DNA of 64,000 nucleotides from JBPOFM01 sp051252455 (GTDB lineage Bacteria; Bacteroidota; Bacteroidia; Flavobacteriales; Flavobacteriaceae). Positions 43,984 to 53,936 of this stretch are shown here, piece by piece. The notes beneath the pieces are model-generated. The model was not told where the DNA came from, searched no databases, and saw only the letters and a list, made by a program, of their open reading frames with translations. Where the stretch lies: assembly GCA_051252455.1 (NCBI GenBank), contig JBPOFM010000001.1, positions 1 through 64,000 of the forward strand. The letters run 5' to 3'. How positions within the stretch are numbered: the first letter of the stretch is position 1; each line of letters opens with the position of its first letter. A program made the position numbers and the translations under genes.

Positions 43984-45609
43984 ATGATGACATTACGCCA
44001 AAAGACCATTAAAAATTTTACACAAAACCCGAAAAATGATATTTTATCAGGTTTAACTGTAGCACTGGCACTTGTTCCAGAAGCTGTTGCATTCGCATTT
44101 GTCGCAGGCATTGATCCCCTCGTGGGTCTTTATGGGGCATTCATGATGGGAATTGTTACGGCTCTTTTTGGTGGAAGACCAGGCATGATCAGTGGTGCCA
44201 CAGGCGCCATGGCAGTCGTGATGGTTCATTTGATTCAAAAAGGAAATGAGGTTGGCATCGCTTTAGATACACCAATTTCCAATCTGGGACTCCAATGGCT
44301 CTTTATAACTTTACTTTTTGTTGGCGGTATTCAAATACTTGCAGGTGTGTTTAAATTAGGGAAGTTTGTAAGGTTGATTCCGCATCCAGTAATGATGGGT
44401 TTTGTAAACGGACTCGCCATTGTCATCTTCTTGGCACAACTCGATTTTTTCAAAATGGATATCAATGGTGAAAGCCAATTTATGACCGGGAGTGCGCTTT
44501 GGAAGATGCTAGGTTTCGTAGCGTTGACCATGGGTATTATGTTTGGTCTTCCAAAATTGACAAAAAAAATTCCTGCAGCACTTGTTGCAATTGTAGTTGT
44601 AGCCTGTGTAACAATTTTTGGAGGTTTTGATATGAGTACTGTTGGGACTTTCATAAAAGAAGGGGGCGGAACAGGACTTCAAGGTGAATTACCATCGTTA
44701 CAAGCACAAATTTTCGGATTGTTCAATACACTACAAGGCCATTGGGACTTGATTTTATCTACGGCATTCATTTTAGCAGCAGTAGGTTTAATTGAATCGC
44801 TGATGACTTTAAATTTAGTGGATGAGCTTACCGAAACAAGAGGCAGTGGCAATAGAGAATGTGTCGCTCAAGGAGGCGCCAATATCTTGAACGGACTCTT
44901 TGGGGGAATGGGTGGTTGTGCTATGATTGGACAGTCGATCATCAATGTAAATTCTGGTGGTAGAGGTCGTTTGTCTGGTGCTGTGGCTGCTATTGCTCTA
45001 CTCTGTTTTGTGCTCTTTGGTGCGCCTCTTATTGAACAGATACCCATTGCAGCGTTAGTAGGTGTCATGTTTATGGTAGTTATCGGGACGTTTGCATGGA
45101 GTAGCTTTAGAATTCTTCATAAAATTCCATTGGCCGATGCCTTCGTTTTAATCGCAGTATCAGCAATTACAGTGTGGCAAGATTTGGCGGTCGCCGTGAT
45201 CGCCGGAGTGATCATGTCAGCGCTGGTGTTCGCATGGAAAAATGCTACCATGATTAGATCTCGTAAGCATATCAAAGAAGATGGGACGAAAGTCTATGCT
45301 ATATGGGGTCCATTGTTTTTTGGTTCCGTACAGAACTTCAACTCAAAATTTGATCCAAAAAATGATCCTGACAAAATAGAAATTGATTTTATTGAATCTA
45401 AAGTTAGTGATCACTCCGGAATTGAAGCACTGGAAAATCTTGCTGACAAATATATCGCATTAGGTAAAGAAATTAAATTCACACATTTGAGCCAAGATTG
45501 TATTGCCTTATTACTGAAAGCAAATCCAGGGTTCAATAAAGTGATTGAGACCTCCATCGATGATCCTAGATATTACGTTGTTTCGGATGTTATGGATAGT
45601 GATGTCTAG
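43984..45609 (+). CDS. SulP family inorganic anion transporter with STAS domain
   Basis: The 541-residue protein has an N-terminal sulfate-transporter membrane domain (about 15-415, with 'ALALVPEAVAFAFVAGIDP' and 'HPVMMGFVNGLAI') and a C-terminal STAS domain (about 440-535). SulP carriers move sulfate, bicarbonate or other anions, usually with Na+ or H+; the ion here is unknown. Two ATG codons stand in tandem at 43984. The TAG stop is itself the first unit of a 7-bp tandem repeat. Confidence 0.9.
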   Translation: MMTLRQKTIKNFTQNPKNDILSGLTVALALVPEAVAFAFVAGIDPLVGLYGAFMMGIVTALFGGRPGMISGATGAMAVVMVHLIQKGNEVGIALDTPISNLGLQWLFITLLFVGGIQILAGVFKLGKFVRLIPHPVMMGFVNGLAIVIFLAQLDFFKMDINGESQFMTGSALWKMLGFVALTMGIMFGLPKLTKKIPAALVAIVVVACVTIFGGFDMSTVGTFIKEGGGTGLQGELPSLQAQIFGLFNTLQGHWDLILSTAFILAAVGLIESLMTLNLVDELTETRGSGNRECVAQGGANILNGLFGGMGGCAMIGQSIINVNSGGRGRLSGAVAAIALLCFVLFGAPLIEQIPIAALVGVMFMVVIGTFAWSSFRILHKIPLADAFVLIAVSAITVWQDLAVAVIAGVIMSALVFAWKNATMIRSRKHIKEDGTKVYAIWGPLFFGSVQNFNSKFDPKNDPDKIEIDFIESKVSDHSGIEALENLADKYIALGKEIKFTHLSQDCIALLLKANPGFNKVIETSIDDPRYYVVSDVMDSDV

Positions 45610-45641
45610 TTGGTAGTTGGTAGTTGGTAGTTGGTAGTTGG
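45607..45641. repeat. Five tandem TAGTTGG heptamers starting at the SulP stop codon
   Basis: Five perfect copies of TAGTTGG plus a final TAG. The first TAG is the SulP stop. Length changes by slippage would not alter the protein. Confidence 0.95.
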
Positions 45642-45761
45642 TAGTAACATATTCTTATTATTTAATTTACTACTACTGGACTTTAAAAACTTATGAGTCT
45701 TAATCACACGTTTAGTTCGATTGGTTATTATCTAAATCTCATCCTATTATAGATAACATAC

Positions 45762-45795
45762 AAAAAGGGTCTCACAATTGTGAAACCCTTTTCTT
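45762..45795. terminator. Bidirectional terminator between SulP and ppiD-like genes
   Basis: Stem AAAAGGGT (45763-45770) with ACCCTTTT (45785-45792) continues through one C-A mismatch into TCACAA/TTGTGA, with T-rich sequence after. Confidence 0.8.
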
Positions 45796-45819
45796 TTATC
45801 TTTTGTTGATATTAATCTA

Positions 45820-47964
45820 CTAGTTGAATTTAGCTCTATGATCTTCGATGTCTGCAGCTTCTTTTAACGCATTATAAACTTTAGTTTCTGCTTCACTCAC
45901 CCTTGTGGTAGATAATCTATTAGCTACTGGCTGATAGTTATCCAATTTCGCGGCTGGGGTTTTGTTTGTCACGGCAACCATGTATACACCTTTCTCACCA
46001 TCAATCAATCCAGATGATTCACCAACTTTTAAACCGAATGCTGTGCCTACAACTTTAGGCTCTGCAGTACCAGACAATGTAGGTGTCTTCATATTAACAG
46101 CCGAAGCAGTCATTGTAGATAGATTTTTGTTTTTGGCAATCTCCTCCACCGTATTACCTTTGATTCCATCTCTGATCATTTTGGCTTTCTTTTCTTTTCT
46201 GATTTCAGGAAGTGCCGTTGCTTTTGCAGCTTCAACATTCATCAATCCTTTTTTATTGATTGCTGAAACTTGTGCAACAACATAGCCACCACTTGAAATT
46301 GAAAAACGCTTTGTATCTCCTACTTCAACACCGTCTTCAAATGCCCAACGTACGATCGTTCTTTGGTTTCCAAGTCCGGGGATGTTCTCATCCATAGCCT
46401 TTAAATTATTTACCGGCTTAATTTGTAATTCTTTCTCTTTGGCAACCTCTTGGAAGTCGTTCTTTTGAATCGCGATTTCAAAATTTGAAACATTATTAAA
46501 GGATGCATCTCTCGTTTTTTCTGAAGGCTCTATTTTTTGTCCTAAAGTAGCCACTTTCACCAATCGACTAGGTGCCTTCTGCCCTAAAATTTCTATAACA
46601 TGAAATCCAAAATCAGATTTCACCACTCCCATGTCACCGGTTTGATTTTCAAATGTAAAATCTCTAAATGCCGGAACCATAGCATTGTAAGCATACCAAT
46701 CCAACACACCTTCCTTTTCATTACTCACCTTATCAATGGAGAAGTCTAGCAACTGTACGAACTTCTTTTTGTCAGCTTTGACAACTGACAAAATACTATC
46801 TGCTGTAGATTTAGCTTGCGTTTCTGTCTGCACTGTTTCTTCAGTTGCTGAACGTGAACCAATAAATGGAATTAAGATATGTCTTGCTTTAACAGAGTCT
46901 GGCAAATTCTTTTCTTCAACTACTTTAGTGATTTTGAACATACCACCATCTTTGTAAGGACCATAATACTGACCAACAGACAAATTAAAAATACTGTCCT
47001 GAAGACCAGATGGCAGGGTTTCTTTCTTCACAAAGGCATCATTATACTTAACTTCTGAATATGTATTAATAAAAGAAGCTACATCCTTAGCGTTACGGAA
47101 ACCGACAATTGTATCGTTCAATTTGGAAACATCATTGTATTCAACCTTGTTATCTAGCATTGACAACACACTGTTCTTTACCTCGTCTTCGTCTTCTGTA
47201 GAAGCAACTTCCTTGAACTCGACAAAATTGATATCCCTTGAAGCTTCAACTTCATATTTCTTCTTATGTGCATTCATATAAGTTGAAATGTCTGAATTCG
47301 AAACATTTACCAAACTATCAGAAATGGTAGAGTATGCTATTTGTACGTATTTCAAATCAACGGTTTCGCCTTCTAAATTATATTCTACTTCCGCTTCACC
47401 TAAAGTACTAGTGATGCCAGCTTTAATCATATTAAAATAAGATTGCTGAAGTCCTCCAATTGCAATTGATTTTTCACTTTCTACCCATTCATTATAATTT
47501 ATCAGTGAATTTCCGATTGGAGCTCTATCAGGATTGATGGCTTTCAAATTGGCAATAAATTCATTCAATTTATTTTCATCAAAAACGCCGGCTTCATTAC
47601 TAAAATCAGGGATACTTGCAAGGTTTTGCTTCAATAAGGCTCTCATTTGATCTTTCTCAACAGATAAGCCCAAATCTTCGAACTGCTTTTCCAAAACCAC
47701 CTTACGGACTTCTTGCTCCCAAACACGATTCATTGCTTGTGTAGACGTACCATTTGGTCCCATTTGACGTTGTGCCAATTCAACTTGCCCCATAAAATCT
47801 TCACGATTGATATCTGTGCCATCGATAGTACCCATAACATCTTGAGAACCAGAAAGAGCACTTGAATTTCTGAACAAATCAGAAAGTACAAATGCGAACA
47901 ATGCAAGTGCAATAATTACAATAAGAAAAATTGAACGTTGTCTAATTTTATTTAAAACTGCCAT
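45820..47964 (-). CDS. PpiD/SurA-like peptidylprolyl isomerase
   Basis: The 714-residue protein has one N-terminal membrane anchor (about 12-31), a SurA_N-type chaperone region, and a parvulin-like rotamase segment at about 350-460 ('VKARHILIPF' to 'FGFHVIEILG'). A second, weaker C-terminal PPIase-like region may follow. It resembles E. coli PpiD in layout: an inner-membrane periplasmic folding helper for outer-membrane proteins. It sits downstream of the envelope cluster coaX to CNNM after a 200-base gap, probably with its own promoter. Confidence 0.88.
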   Translation of the reverse strand: MAVLNKIRQRSIFLIVIIALALFAFVLSDLFRNSSALSGSQDVMGTIDGTDINREDFMGQVELAQRQMGPNGTSTQAMNRVWEQEVRKVVLEKQFEDLGLSVEKDQMRALLKQNLASIPDFSNEAGVFDENKLNEFIANLKAINPDRAPIGNSLINYNEWVESEKSIAIGGLQQSYFNMIKAGITSTLGEAEVEYNLEGETVDLKYVQIAYSTISDSLVNVSNSDISTYMNAHKKKYEVEASRDINFVEFKEVASTEDEDEVKNSVLSMLDNKVEYNDVSKLNDTIVGFRNAKDVASFINTYSEVKYNDAFVKKETLPSGLQDSIFNLSVGQYYGPYKDGGMFKITKVVEEKNLPDSVKARHILIPFIGSRSATEETVQTETQAKSTADSILSVVKADKKKFVQLLDFSIDKVSNEKEGVLDWYAYNAMVPAFRDFTFENQTGDMGVVKSDFGFHVIEILGQKAPSRLVKVATLGQKIEPSEKTRDASFNNVSNFEIAIQKNDFQEVAKEKELQIKPVNNLKAMDENIPGLGNQRTIVRWAFEDGVEVGDTKRFSISSGGYVVAQVSAINKKGLMNVEAAKATALPEIRKEKKAKMIRDGIKGNTVEEIAKNKNLSTMTASAVNMKTPTLSGTAEPKVVGTAFGLKVGESSGLIDGEKGVYMVAVTNKTPAAKLDNYQPVANRLSTTRVSEAETKVYNALKEAADIEDHRAKFN

Positions 47965-48164
47965 TTTGTATTATGTATTTAAAAAATATAAGTGCGCGAA
48001 AATACCATTTTCTATTAAATAATGAAAGTAGAAGTATGTTTTTTTAACTGATGATAGACAACCTGTTGATGTTTGATGTCATGATATTTGTAAGGCCATT
48101 GTTAACATCAAAGAATTGGTCGAAATAAGCAAAGCTGCAACTAAAAAAAAGAATTGAGATTAAA

Positions 48165-49454
48165 TTAATCAGACTCTAGAATTTTTAAAGTCACTAAATC
48201 AATTTTGGTCGATGTGACTTCTAAAATTGTAAACAGAAAATTCTCTATTTGTACTTGATCATTCACCTGTGGAATTTGTTCGGTTTCATCAACAATCAAA
48301 CCTCCTAACGTTTCATAGGTTTCACTATCTGGAAGACCTAGTTTGTAGGTTTCGTTGATATAATCGACCTCTAAACGCGCTGAAAATTTATAATTATGTT
48401 CGTCAATCTTCTCTTCAATTAACTCCACAGTGTCGTGCTCATCTTCAATTTCACCTACTAATTCTTCAACAATATCCTCTACTGTAATAATTCCTGAAGT
48501 TCCACCATATTCATCAATAACTATGGCAATACTTTTTCTTTTTTTTGTCAATAAGTTCAAGACATCTTTTACCAGCATGGTTTCTGGAACGAATTCCACA
48601 GGCATCACAATCGATTTGATTGTTTTAGGTTTTTTGAAAAGTTCGAACGAATGAACATAACCCAGAATATCATCAATTGTATCGTTATAAACCACAACTT
48701 TCGACATACCAGTGGATGTAAACAGAGCATTCAAATCCTTTACCGAATCCTCGATGTCTACACCAACGATTTCAGTTCTAGGAATCATGACTTCACGCGA
48801 CTTAACTTCAGAAAATTCTAGTGCATTTTGAAAAATCTGTATTTCACTATCAACCTCATCGTGTTCTTCAACAGATTCCATTTGTTCAGATATATAATTG
48901 CCCAACTCTACCTTGGTCATTGCCAATTGCACATCATCACCTTGTCCTTTAAAAACATTCTTTATCACCATATTGGAAATCCAAATGACGAAATCGGAGA
49001 TATACCAAAAAATTACATAGAAGACATATGCAGGAATCGCTAAAAGCTTAAGTAATGAATTCGCATAGATCTGAAAAAACACTTTAGGTAAGAACTCGGC
49101 GGTTACCAGAATGATCAAAGTAGAAATAATGGTTTGGGTCAACAAACTCAAATCGGTCAAAATGTAATTTAAGAACTCAAAATCGGTTGGCAACATTGAT
49201 TGAAACCAAGCGACCAGGATGTCTCCCATCAAAAAACCATAAACAACCAAAGCAATATTGTTACCAATAAGCATGGTGGCAATAAACTTTGATGGTTTTT
49301 CAGTGATTTTTGAAAGTACAACGGCCAGCGCTCCGCTTTGTTTCTTTTCAATTTCTATATGGATCTTGTTCGAAGATACATAAGCGATTTCCATACCCGA
49401 AAAGAACGCAGATAAAATAAGGGATAAAATAATGATGATCACATCGACATCCAT
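48165..49454 (-). CDS. CNNM/CorC family membrane protein with CBS domains
   Basis: The 429-residue protein has an N-terminal DUF21/CNNM membrane domain (1-185, four hydrophobic segments, starting 'DVIIIILSLILSAFFSG'), a CBS pair (about 205-325, with 'VMIPRTEIVGVD' and 'IAIVIDEYGGTSGI') and a C-terminal CorC_HlyC domain (about 345-425). This family is often labelled hemolysin, but is better seen as Mg2+/divalent-cation transport or homeostasis; GldE of gliding bacteria is a relative. The adjacent small membrane gene ends 3 bases upstream. Confidence 0.88.
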   Translation of the reverse strand: MDVDVIIIILSLILSAFFSGMEIAYVSSNKIHIEIEKKQSGALAVVLSKITEKPSKFIATMLIGNNIALVVYGFLMGDILVAWFQSMLPTDFEFLNYILTDLSLLTQTIISTLIILVTAEFLPKVFFQIYANSLLKLLAIPAYVFYVIFWYISDFVIWISNMVIKNVFKGQGDDVQLAMTKVELGNYISEQMESVEEHDEVDSEIQIFQNALEFSEVKSREVMIPRTEIVGVDIEDSVKDLNALFTSTGMSKVVVYNDTIDDILGYVHSFELFKKPKTIKSIVMPVEFVPETMLVKDVLNLLTKKRKSIAIVIDEYGGTSGIITVEDIVEELVGEIEDEHDTVELIEEKIDEHNYKFSARLEVDYINETYKLGLPDSETYETLGGLIVDETEQIPQVNDQVQIENFLFTILEVTSTKIDLVTLKILESD

Positions 49455-49457
49455 AAA

Positions 49458-49649
49458 TTATCTTTTGTTTTTATCATCAAATTTTTTCGTAAAACGCTTC
49501 TTGAAGAAATACATGAACACAGCCAAAACGGCAAAAAACAGTAGCATATAGGCTCGATCTCTATCTAAATTCCAATTTCGATAGGTTTCGTAGACAAAGA
49601 AGACTGCTATAAAAAGGTAAGCGTATTGGATGAATTTTTGAATTTTCAT
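49458..49649 (-). CDS. Small membrane protein (63 aa) in the envelope cluster
   Basis: The product has two hydrophobic segments (about 8-22 and 33-50) with a basic tail 'KKRFTKKFDDKNKR'. No family motif is seen. It sits between lptC and the CNNM gene with short gaps (36 and 3 bases), a position I believe is kept in relatives. A coding role is supported by the setting rather than by its sequence. Confidence 0.65.
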   Translation of the reverse strand: MKIQKFIQYAYLFIAVFFVYETYRNWNLDRDRAYMLLFFAVLAVFMYFFKKRFTKKFDDKNKR

Positions 49650-49685
49650 AAAAGCAATAGTTAGAATTGGGGCAAAGATAGCTAA

Positions 49686-50237
49686 TTATTCGTCCAAATA
49701 AATAATCCCTGTAACCTCTAACGCTTCAAAATGTTTGAAATCCTTATCGGAATTAAAACCATTTCCTGTAATAATTTTAGTTGGTGACTTCATCCTGAAT
49801 GCTTCATTGGTAAATATCTGCTCGTTCTTTTGATCGTAATACAATTGTTTTGCAAAAATACTATCACCTTGTTGCGTTACGATGATAACATTATTTTGCA
49901 AATCGATCAGATCATTTTCAGCATAAGAAATGGCATAATCAGAAAGGATAGTACTTTTCTGCCCTTTATCAAAAAGGAGCAGCTTTATGCCGTCTGGAAA
50001 TTCCGTGAATGCAAATTCACGATTGGAAAAATCCTTCATTTTTGGACTTAAAAGATTCGCTTTCACAGTCCCAGAATCTGTATATTTTAAATTGATGTCC
50101 TCAGCAATGCCAATAGGTTCATTTTGTAGCACACCAATCTGCTGGACTTCCTTGAAGTTGTCCTTACATGAAAAAAACATAGTCACAACGATTGCTGTGA
50201 CTATGCTTTTAAATATATGTGTATTTCCTAGTTTCAT
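49686..50237 (-). CDS. lptC: LptC-like LPS export protein
   Basis: This 183-residue lipoprotein-like product has a signal ending 'MFFSC' and an LptC beta-jellyroll (about 35-180, with 'LLSPKMKDFSNREFAFTEFP'). LptC accepts lipopolysaccharide from LptBFG and passes it to the LptA bridge. The lipid anchor differs from the single-span E. coli protein and is typical for Bacteroidota. The ATG directly follows the upstream TPR gene's TAA with no gap. Confidence 0.85.
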   Translation of the reverse strand: MKLGNTHIFKSIVTAIVVTMFFSCKDNFKEVQQIGVLQNEPIGIAEDINLKYTDSGTVKANLLSPKMKDFSNREFAFTEFPDGIKLLLFDKGQKSTILSDYAISYAENDLIDLQNNVIIVTQQGDSIFAKQLYYDQKNEQIFTNEAFRMKSPTKIITGNGFNSDKDFKHFEALEVTGIIYLDE

Positions 50238-51632
50238 TTATAGATTTGGAACTTTTATGCTCATTCCAATCCAACATCCAATTGACAAAGACTGTCCAGC
50301 ATTCCCTTGAGTAAAGACATCACCTTTTGTTGGTGCCTTTGCATCGTAATTTGCTATCAACTGATTCGCATAAGAAGTTAAACTTCCATCAACACGTGAA
50401 GCTTTTCTTGCTTCATCAGCAGCTAACCAATAAACTGCTCTCTTATGAAATACATCCTTACCACAATCGTTGGCACTTGATGCATACATCTGTGCAATTT
50501 CAAGATACGCTCTACCCATGGAAGGACTTAACTTCAAAGCATTTTGGAAATAAGTTCTAGCTGAAGCATATTGACCTTTCTTTTTATAACTTTTACCAAG
50601 TTCATATGCACGTTTCGCCTTTTTCAAAGGGTCAGTTTCCATTGCATAAGATTGATCTAAATAATCATTTCCTTCCTTGATTTTCCCTTGTGATATTAAC
50701 AACTCACCAACAAACCTTTTAGTGTCAGCTGATGGAGAAGCTGCGTCATAAGCTTTTACCATTGTAGTATATAATGGTGCATCTGTACATTCTTTATTAA
50801 ACATTCTACTTACTGCACGTTGCAACCACTCTGCATCAGTTTTATTCTGCTCAAAAGATTTTTCATACAATGGAATTAGGTTTTCGCAATTTGCCAATTG
50901 ACCCATTTTAGTATCCATACTTCCTGAAATGTTATTGTAGTTTTCTAAATAACTTTCATAAGACGCTTTATATTGACCTTCTTTGCTTGTCAAGGCAGTA
51001 CCTGCTTCTTCTTTTTCAACCAGCGGATTCAATTTTAATGTATAGTTATCGATTTCTTTACTGATTTTCTCACTTACATCATCATATTTATCAAATACAG
51101 CCTGCACTTCGACTTCTTTCGCATCTTGCATGTCTACGATTGAAGAGAAATAAATATAAAGTGCTCGTGGACTTGTAAAGTTTTCTTTGTCTTCTTTAAA
51201 AGCGCTATCAAGCATATCGTAGATTTGCTTATTGGTTGCATTCAGATCTGCTTTATGATCATACATCAATTCGCCTTTGTCACTTAAGACACCACCTTTC
51301 GTATAGTTGGAAGGAAAATTAACCAATGCTTCATCCCAAAGTTTCATCAAGTCGTTTAACAAAGCTACTTTTTCTGCTCCTGCAGAGTTTTCGATTTTAA
51401 ACTTTAAGATCTTTTCTCCGTAAGCATAAATCGCACGATTGAACTTTGGACATTTGTTTCTGACCTTCATCCATGGCTCGTATGCCTCGTTATATTTTTT
51501 GCTTTTGTAGTAATCCGTGAAAATTGTTAGATTCGTCATACACTCTTCATCTTGCTGTGCAAAACCGTGGTTAAAACCTAACAAAAGGGCGGCAACTACT
51601 AAAATAATTCTTGTTTTCATTTTGTTGTTCAT
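50238..51632 (-). CDS. Secreted TPR protein
   Basis: With ATG 51632 (or 51620) the product of about 464 residues has a signal peptide ending 'NHGFAQ' and helical repeats. Clear TPRs lie near 340-430 ('AYELGKSYKKKGQYASARTY'). A longer frame to 51674 would overlap the upstream barrel gene and precede the signal. It is probably a periplasmic scaffold acting with the neighbouring barrel and LptC genes. Function unproven. Confidence 0.8.
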   Translation of the reverse strand: MNNKMKTRIILVVAALLLGFNHGFAQQDEECMTNLTIFTDYYKSKKYNEAYEPWMKVRNKCPKFNRAIYAYGEKILKFKIENSAGAEKVALLNDLMKLWDEALVNFPSNYTKGGVLSDKGELMYDHKADLNATNKQIYDMLDSAFKEDKENFTSPRALYIYFSSIVDMQDAKEVEVQAVFDKYDDVSEKISKEIDNYTLKLNPLVEKEEAGTALTSKEGQYKASYESYLENYNNISGSMDTKMGQLANCENLIPLYEKSFEQNKTDAEWLQRAVSRMFNKECTDAPLYTTMVKAYDAASPSADTKRFVGELLISQGKIKEGNDYLDQSYAMETDPLKKAKRAYELGKSYKKKGQYASARTYFQNALKLSPSMGRAYLEIAQMYASSANDCGKDVFHKRAVYWLAADEARKASRVDGSLTSYANQLIANYDAKAPTKGDVFTQGNAGQSLSIGCWIGMSIKVPNL

Positions 51633-51639
51633 TATATGG

Positions 51640-52962
51640 TTAATCATACTTTCTTTTTTTGAACCATCGATCATTTAAAGATAAACTAAATTGAAGATTT
51701 ATAAAATTCTCCTGAATTAAATTTTGGTCTGTGGTTCCTCGTTTACCAAACTCCAATCCTACGTTAGCATTTGAGAAATATAAGTTCCTCATTGGTATAC
51801 CTAATCCAAAAGACATGCCAAACTCGTTGATGGTTTCATTATTTATTTCCAAACCTGTGTTCTCGAAGTGCAAGCCACCTCTATAAACAACTCTTTTCCA
51901 GAATTTTGAAAAAGAATCATGATCAGGAATATAAAAACCACCGATAGCCAAATTAGTTGAATTAACAAAGGTTGCATTTGTATCCTGAAAGATGGGATTA
52001 GAAAATTTACTAGTATTTAGGAAGGTGAGCTCTGTACCTACAAACCATTTTTGTGGCTCTCCAAGTCCTGCTCCAAATGCAAGTTTTGATGGTAACGTCA
52101 AATCTGTTTTCGCCAGACCACGTGATTCAAGGTCAGAATCTATGACATTGTCTAAAATATCAACCTCCTGGTCAGATGCTGAATTATAAATAATGGTTGA
52201 AAAAGATCGCGAATTTATTGAGGAGATATTGGCTGAAGGTGAAAAGGTCAATCCTGTGGTTAATTGCAATTTCTCACTTATCATAGTTTTATAGCTCATT
52301 CCAAGATTAAAATCAACACCGCTTAAGTCCGACCTATTATTCTCTCTCGATTGATATTGAACGGGATCATTATTAGAATCTCTTACAATTGCTATGGAAC
52401 TGTTTTGAATATTACCAAAATTATAGTTGATATCTAAACCAATACTCAATTCTTCGTTGATTTGATACCCCACACCAAAGAAGGCTTTATTAAGACCACC
52501 TTCTCCTCTGTACCTATTGGATAGCAATCCATTTGCATCTGAAGATTCCAGTTTATAACCCACTGAAGAATATGGCAATAAACCAAAACCAAATCCAAAT
52601 TTTCCTGCAGGTAAGGAAACTGCGAAATAATCAAAGGTCGTCGTGTTAACTCTATCATCTCCAGAATTACTTTGTAATTTCACACTACTTGTACTTCCTC
52701 CTATGGCGAACTTTACCGGTCTACTCTCCCCATCAAAAGGAGCGTTATTTAAACTGTTACCGGCGTAACTTGCAGGATTTCTTAAGTTGACATGAATGCT
52801 ATCTGTGAAAATACTTAAACCTCCCATGCTCCTATTTTCAACAGTCCCTTTAAATTTTAGACTACCAATACCGTAAAATGAATAAGGAGAGGCTGTGCCT
52901 TCTTGCGCATGCGATTGAAATGCAATAACAGCTATTAAAACTATTACAAGTTTTTTTATCAT
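51640..52962 (-). CDS. Outer-membrane beta-barrel protein (FadL-like)
   Basis: The 440-residue product has a signal peptide ending 'FQSHAQ' and alternating amphipathic strands throughout. An N-terminal 'SMGGLSIFTDS' resembles the hatch region of FadL/TodX-type transporters. It ends in a short basic tail after an aromatic strand. It may carry hydrophobic substrates or act in envelope assembly. Its ATG overlaps the coaX stop by one base. Confidence 0.75.
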   Translation of the reverse strand: MIKKLVIVLIAVIAFQSHAQEGTASPYSFYGIGSLKFKGTVENRSMGGLSIFTDSIHVNLRNPASYAGNSLNNAPFDGESRPVKFAIGGSTSSVKLQSNSGDDRVNTTTFDYFAVSLPAGKFGFGFGLLPYSSVGYKLESSDANGLLSNRYRGEGGLNKAFFGVGYQINEELSIGLDINYNFGNIQNSSIAIVRDSNNDPVQYQSRENNRSDLSGVDFNLGMSYKTMISEKLQLTTGLTFSPSANISSINSRSFSTIIYNSASDQEVDILDNVIDSDLESRGLAKTDLTLPSKLAFGAGLGEPQKWFVGTELTFLNTSKFSNPIFQDTNATFVNSTNLAIGGFYIPDHDSFSKFWKRVVYRGGLHFENTGLEINNETINEFGMSFGLGIPMRNLYFSNANVGLEFGKRGTTDQNLIQENFINLQFSLSLNDRWFKKRKYD

Positions 52963-53690
52963 CAGTGTGAATTAAATTCCAGAATAAAGTTCAAACCCTC
53001 CAAAAGGAAATTTGAGTTGGCAAATATGCCATTTTTTAATTGTTTTGACAAGAAATCGGCGTCACCACCTGTTAAAATAACTGTTAAATCTTCATATATT
53101 TCTTGATATTCATCAATTATGCCATCAATTTCTTTCAAAATTCCTAGCACAACACCAGAATGAATTGAACTCGCCGTAGAGCTTCCAATTAACTGGTTTG
53201 GCATTTCAGTATCTAATAACGGAAGATTAGCCGTTAAGGTATTTAATGTCTTATATCGCAATCTAATTCCTGGTGAAATCGCGCCACCCAAATAAGCATT
53301 TTGACTGGTAATGAAGTCATAGGTAATACACGTGCCAGCATCAATTATCAATACATTCCGATCGGGAAACTGCTTGACTGACGCAGAAACTAATGCAAGT
53401 CTATCCACACCTAAAGTTTGTGGCGTTTTGTATAAATTATCAAACGGGAAAATTAGTTTGCTATCCAGCACAAGTAAATCACATTCCTTTTTTATAAATT
53501 CAAGGACAGATTTGTCCAATTTCCCAACCGAAGAAACGATTGCTTTATCAATAGACGTATATTTTTTAAAAATTTTTTTGACCGTATTGTGGGCATCCTT
53601 ACTCAATACAGAAATTTTTTCAAGCACTTTATCATCTTGAAAAACAGCGAATTTAATACGAGTATTACCTACGTCAATGATTAGGTTCAT
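52962..53690 (-). CDS. coaX: Type III pantothenate kinase
   Basis: CoaX phosphorylates pantothenate, the first step of coenzyme A synthesis. The 242-residue product has the ASKHA nucleotide-binding motifs 'IDVGNTRIKFAVF' near the N-terminus, 'LGVDRLALVSA' and 'IIDAGTCITYDF'. The ATG at 53690 is preferred over a TTG two codons earlier. It is the first gene of the envelope cluster that runs leftward. Confidence 0.95.
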   Translation of the reverse strand: MNLIIDVGNTRIKFAVFQDDKVLEKISVLSKDAHNTVKKIFKKYTSIDKAIVSSVGKLDKSVLEFIKKECDLLVLDSKLIFPFDNLYKTPQTLGVDRLALVSASVKQFPDRNVLIIDAGTCITYDFITSQNAYLGGAISPGIRLRYKTLNTLTANLPLLDTEMPNQLIGSSTASSIHSGVVLGILKEIDGIIDEYQEIYEDLTVILTGGDADFLSKQLKNGIFANSNFLLEGLNFILEFNSH

Positions 53691-53742
53691 ATGCAAAATA
53701 AAAGTTGTAAATTTACAAAAAGGAATTTTTATATATTTTAGT

Positions 53743-53773
53743 TTTGTGAATAATAAAAATGCTTCTATATTTG
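53743..53773 (+). promoter_or_regulatory. Consensus Bacteroidota promoter of tRNA-Phe
   Basis: TTTG (53743-53746), exactly 19 bases, then TATATTTG (53766-53773), a full match to TTTG-N19-TAnnTTTG. The tRNA begins 20 bases after the -7 element. Confidence 0.85.
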
Positions 53774-53792
53774 CATCCGCATTTAAGCGACT

Positions 53793-53868
53793 GGTGCCTT
53801 AGCTCAGTTGGTAGAGCAAAGGACTGAAAATCCTTGTGTCCCTGGTTCGATTCCTGGAGGCACCACCA
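53793..53868 (+). tRNA. tRNA-Phe (GAA)
   Basis: The cloverleaf is complete: acceptor GGTGCCT with AGGCACC, D arm GCTC/GAGC, anticodon stem AAGGA/TCCTT with loop CTGAAAA (anticodon GAA at 53826-53828), T arm CCTGG-TTCGATT-CCTGG, and an encoded CCA at 53866-53868. Confidence 0.97.
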
Positions 53869-53869
53869 G

Positions 53870-53899
53870 AAAAAGCCCGAACATTTGTTCGGGCTTTTT
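53870..53899 (+). terminator. Terminator of tRNA-Phe
   Basis: Perfect 13-bp stem AAAAAGCCCGAAC (53870-53882) with GTTCGGGCTTTTT (53887-53899), loop ATTT. Confidence 0.93.
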
Positions 53900-53936
53900 G
53901 GTTTTTATAATGTATTCTAGTATGATGCAGAGACTT

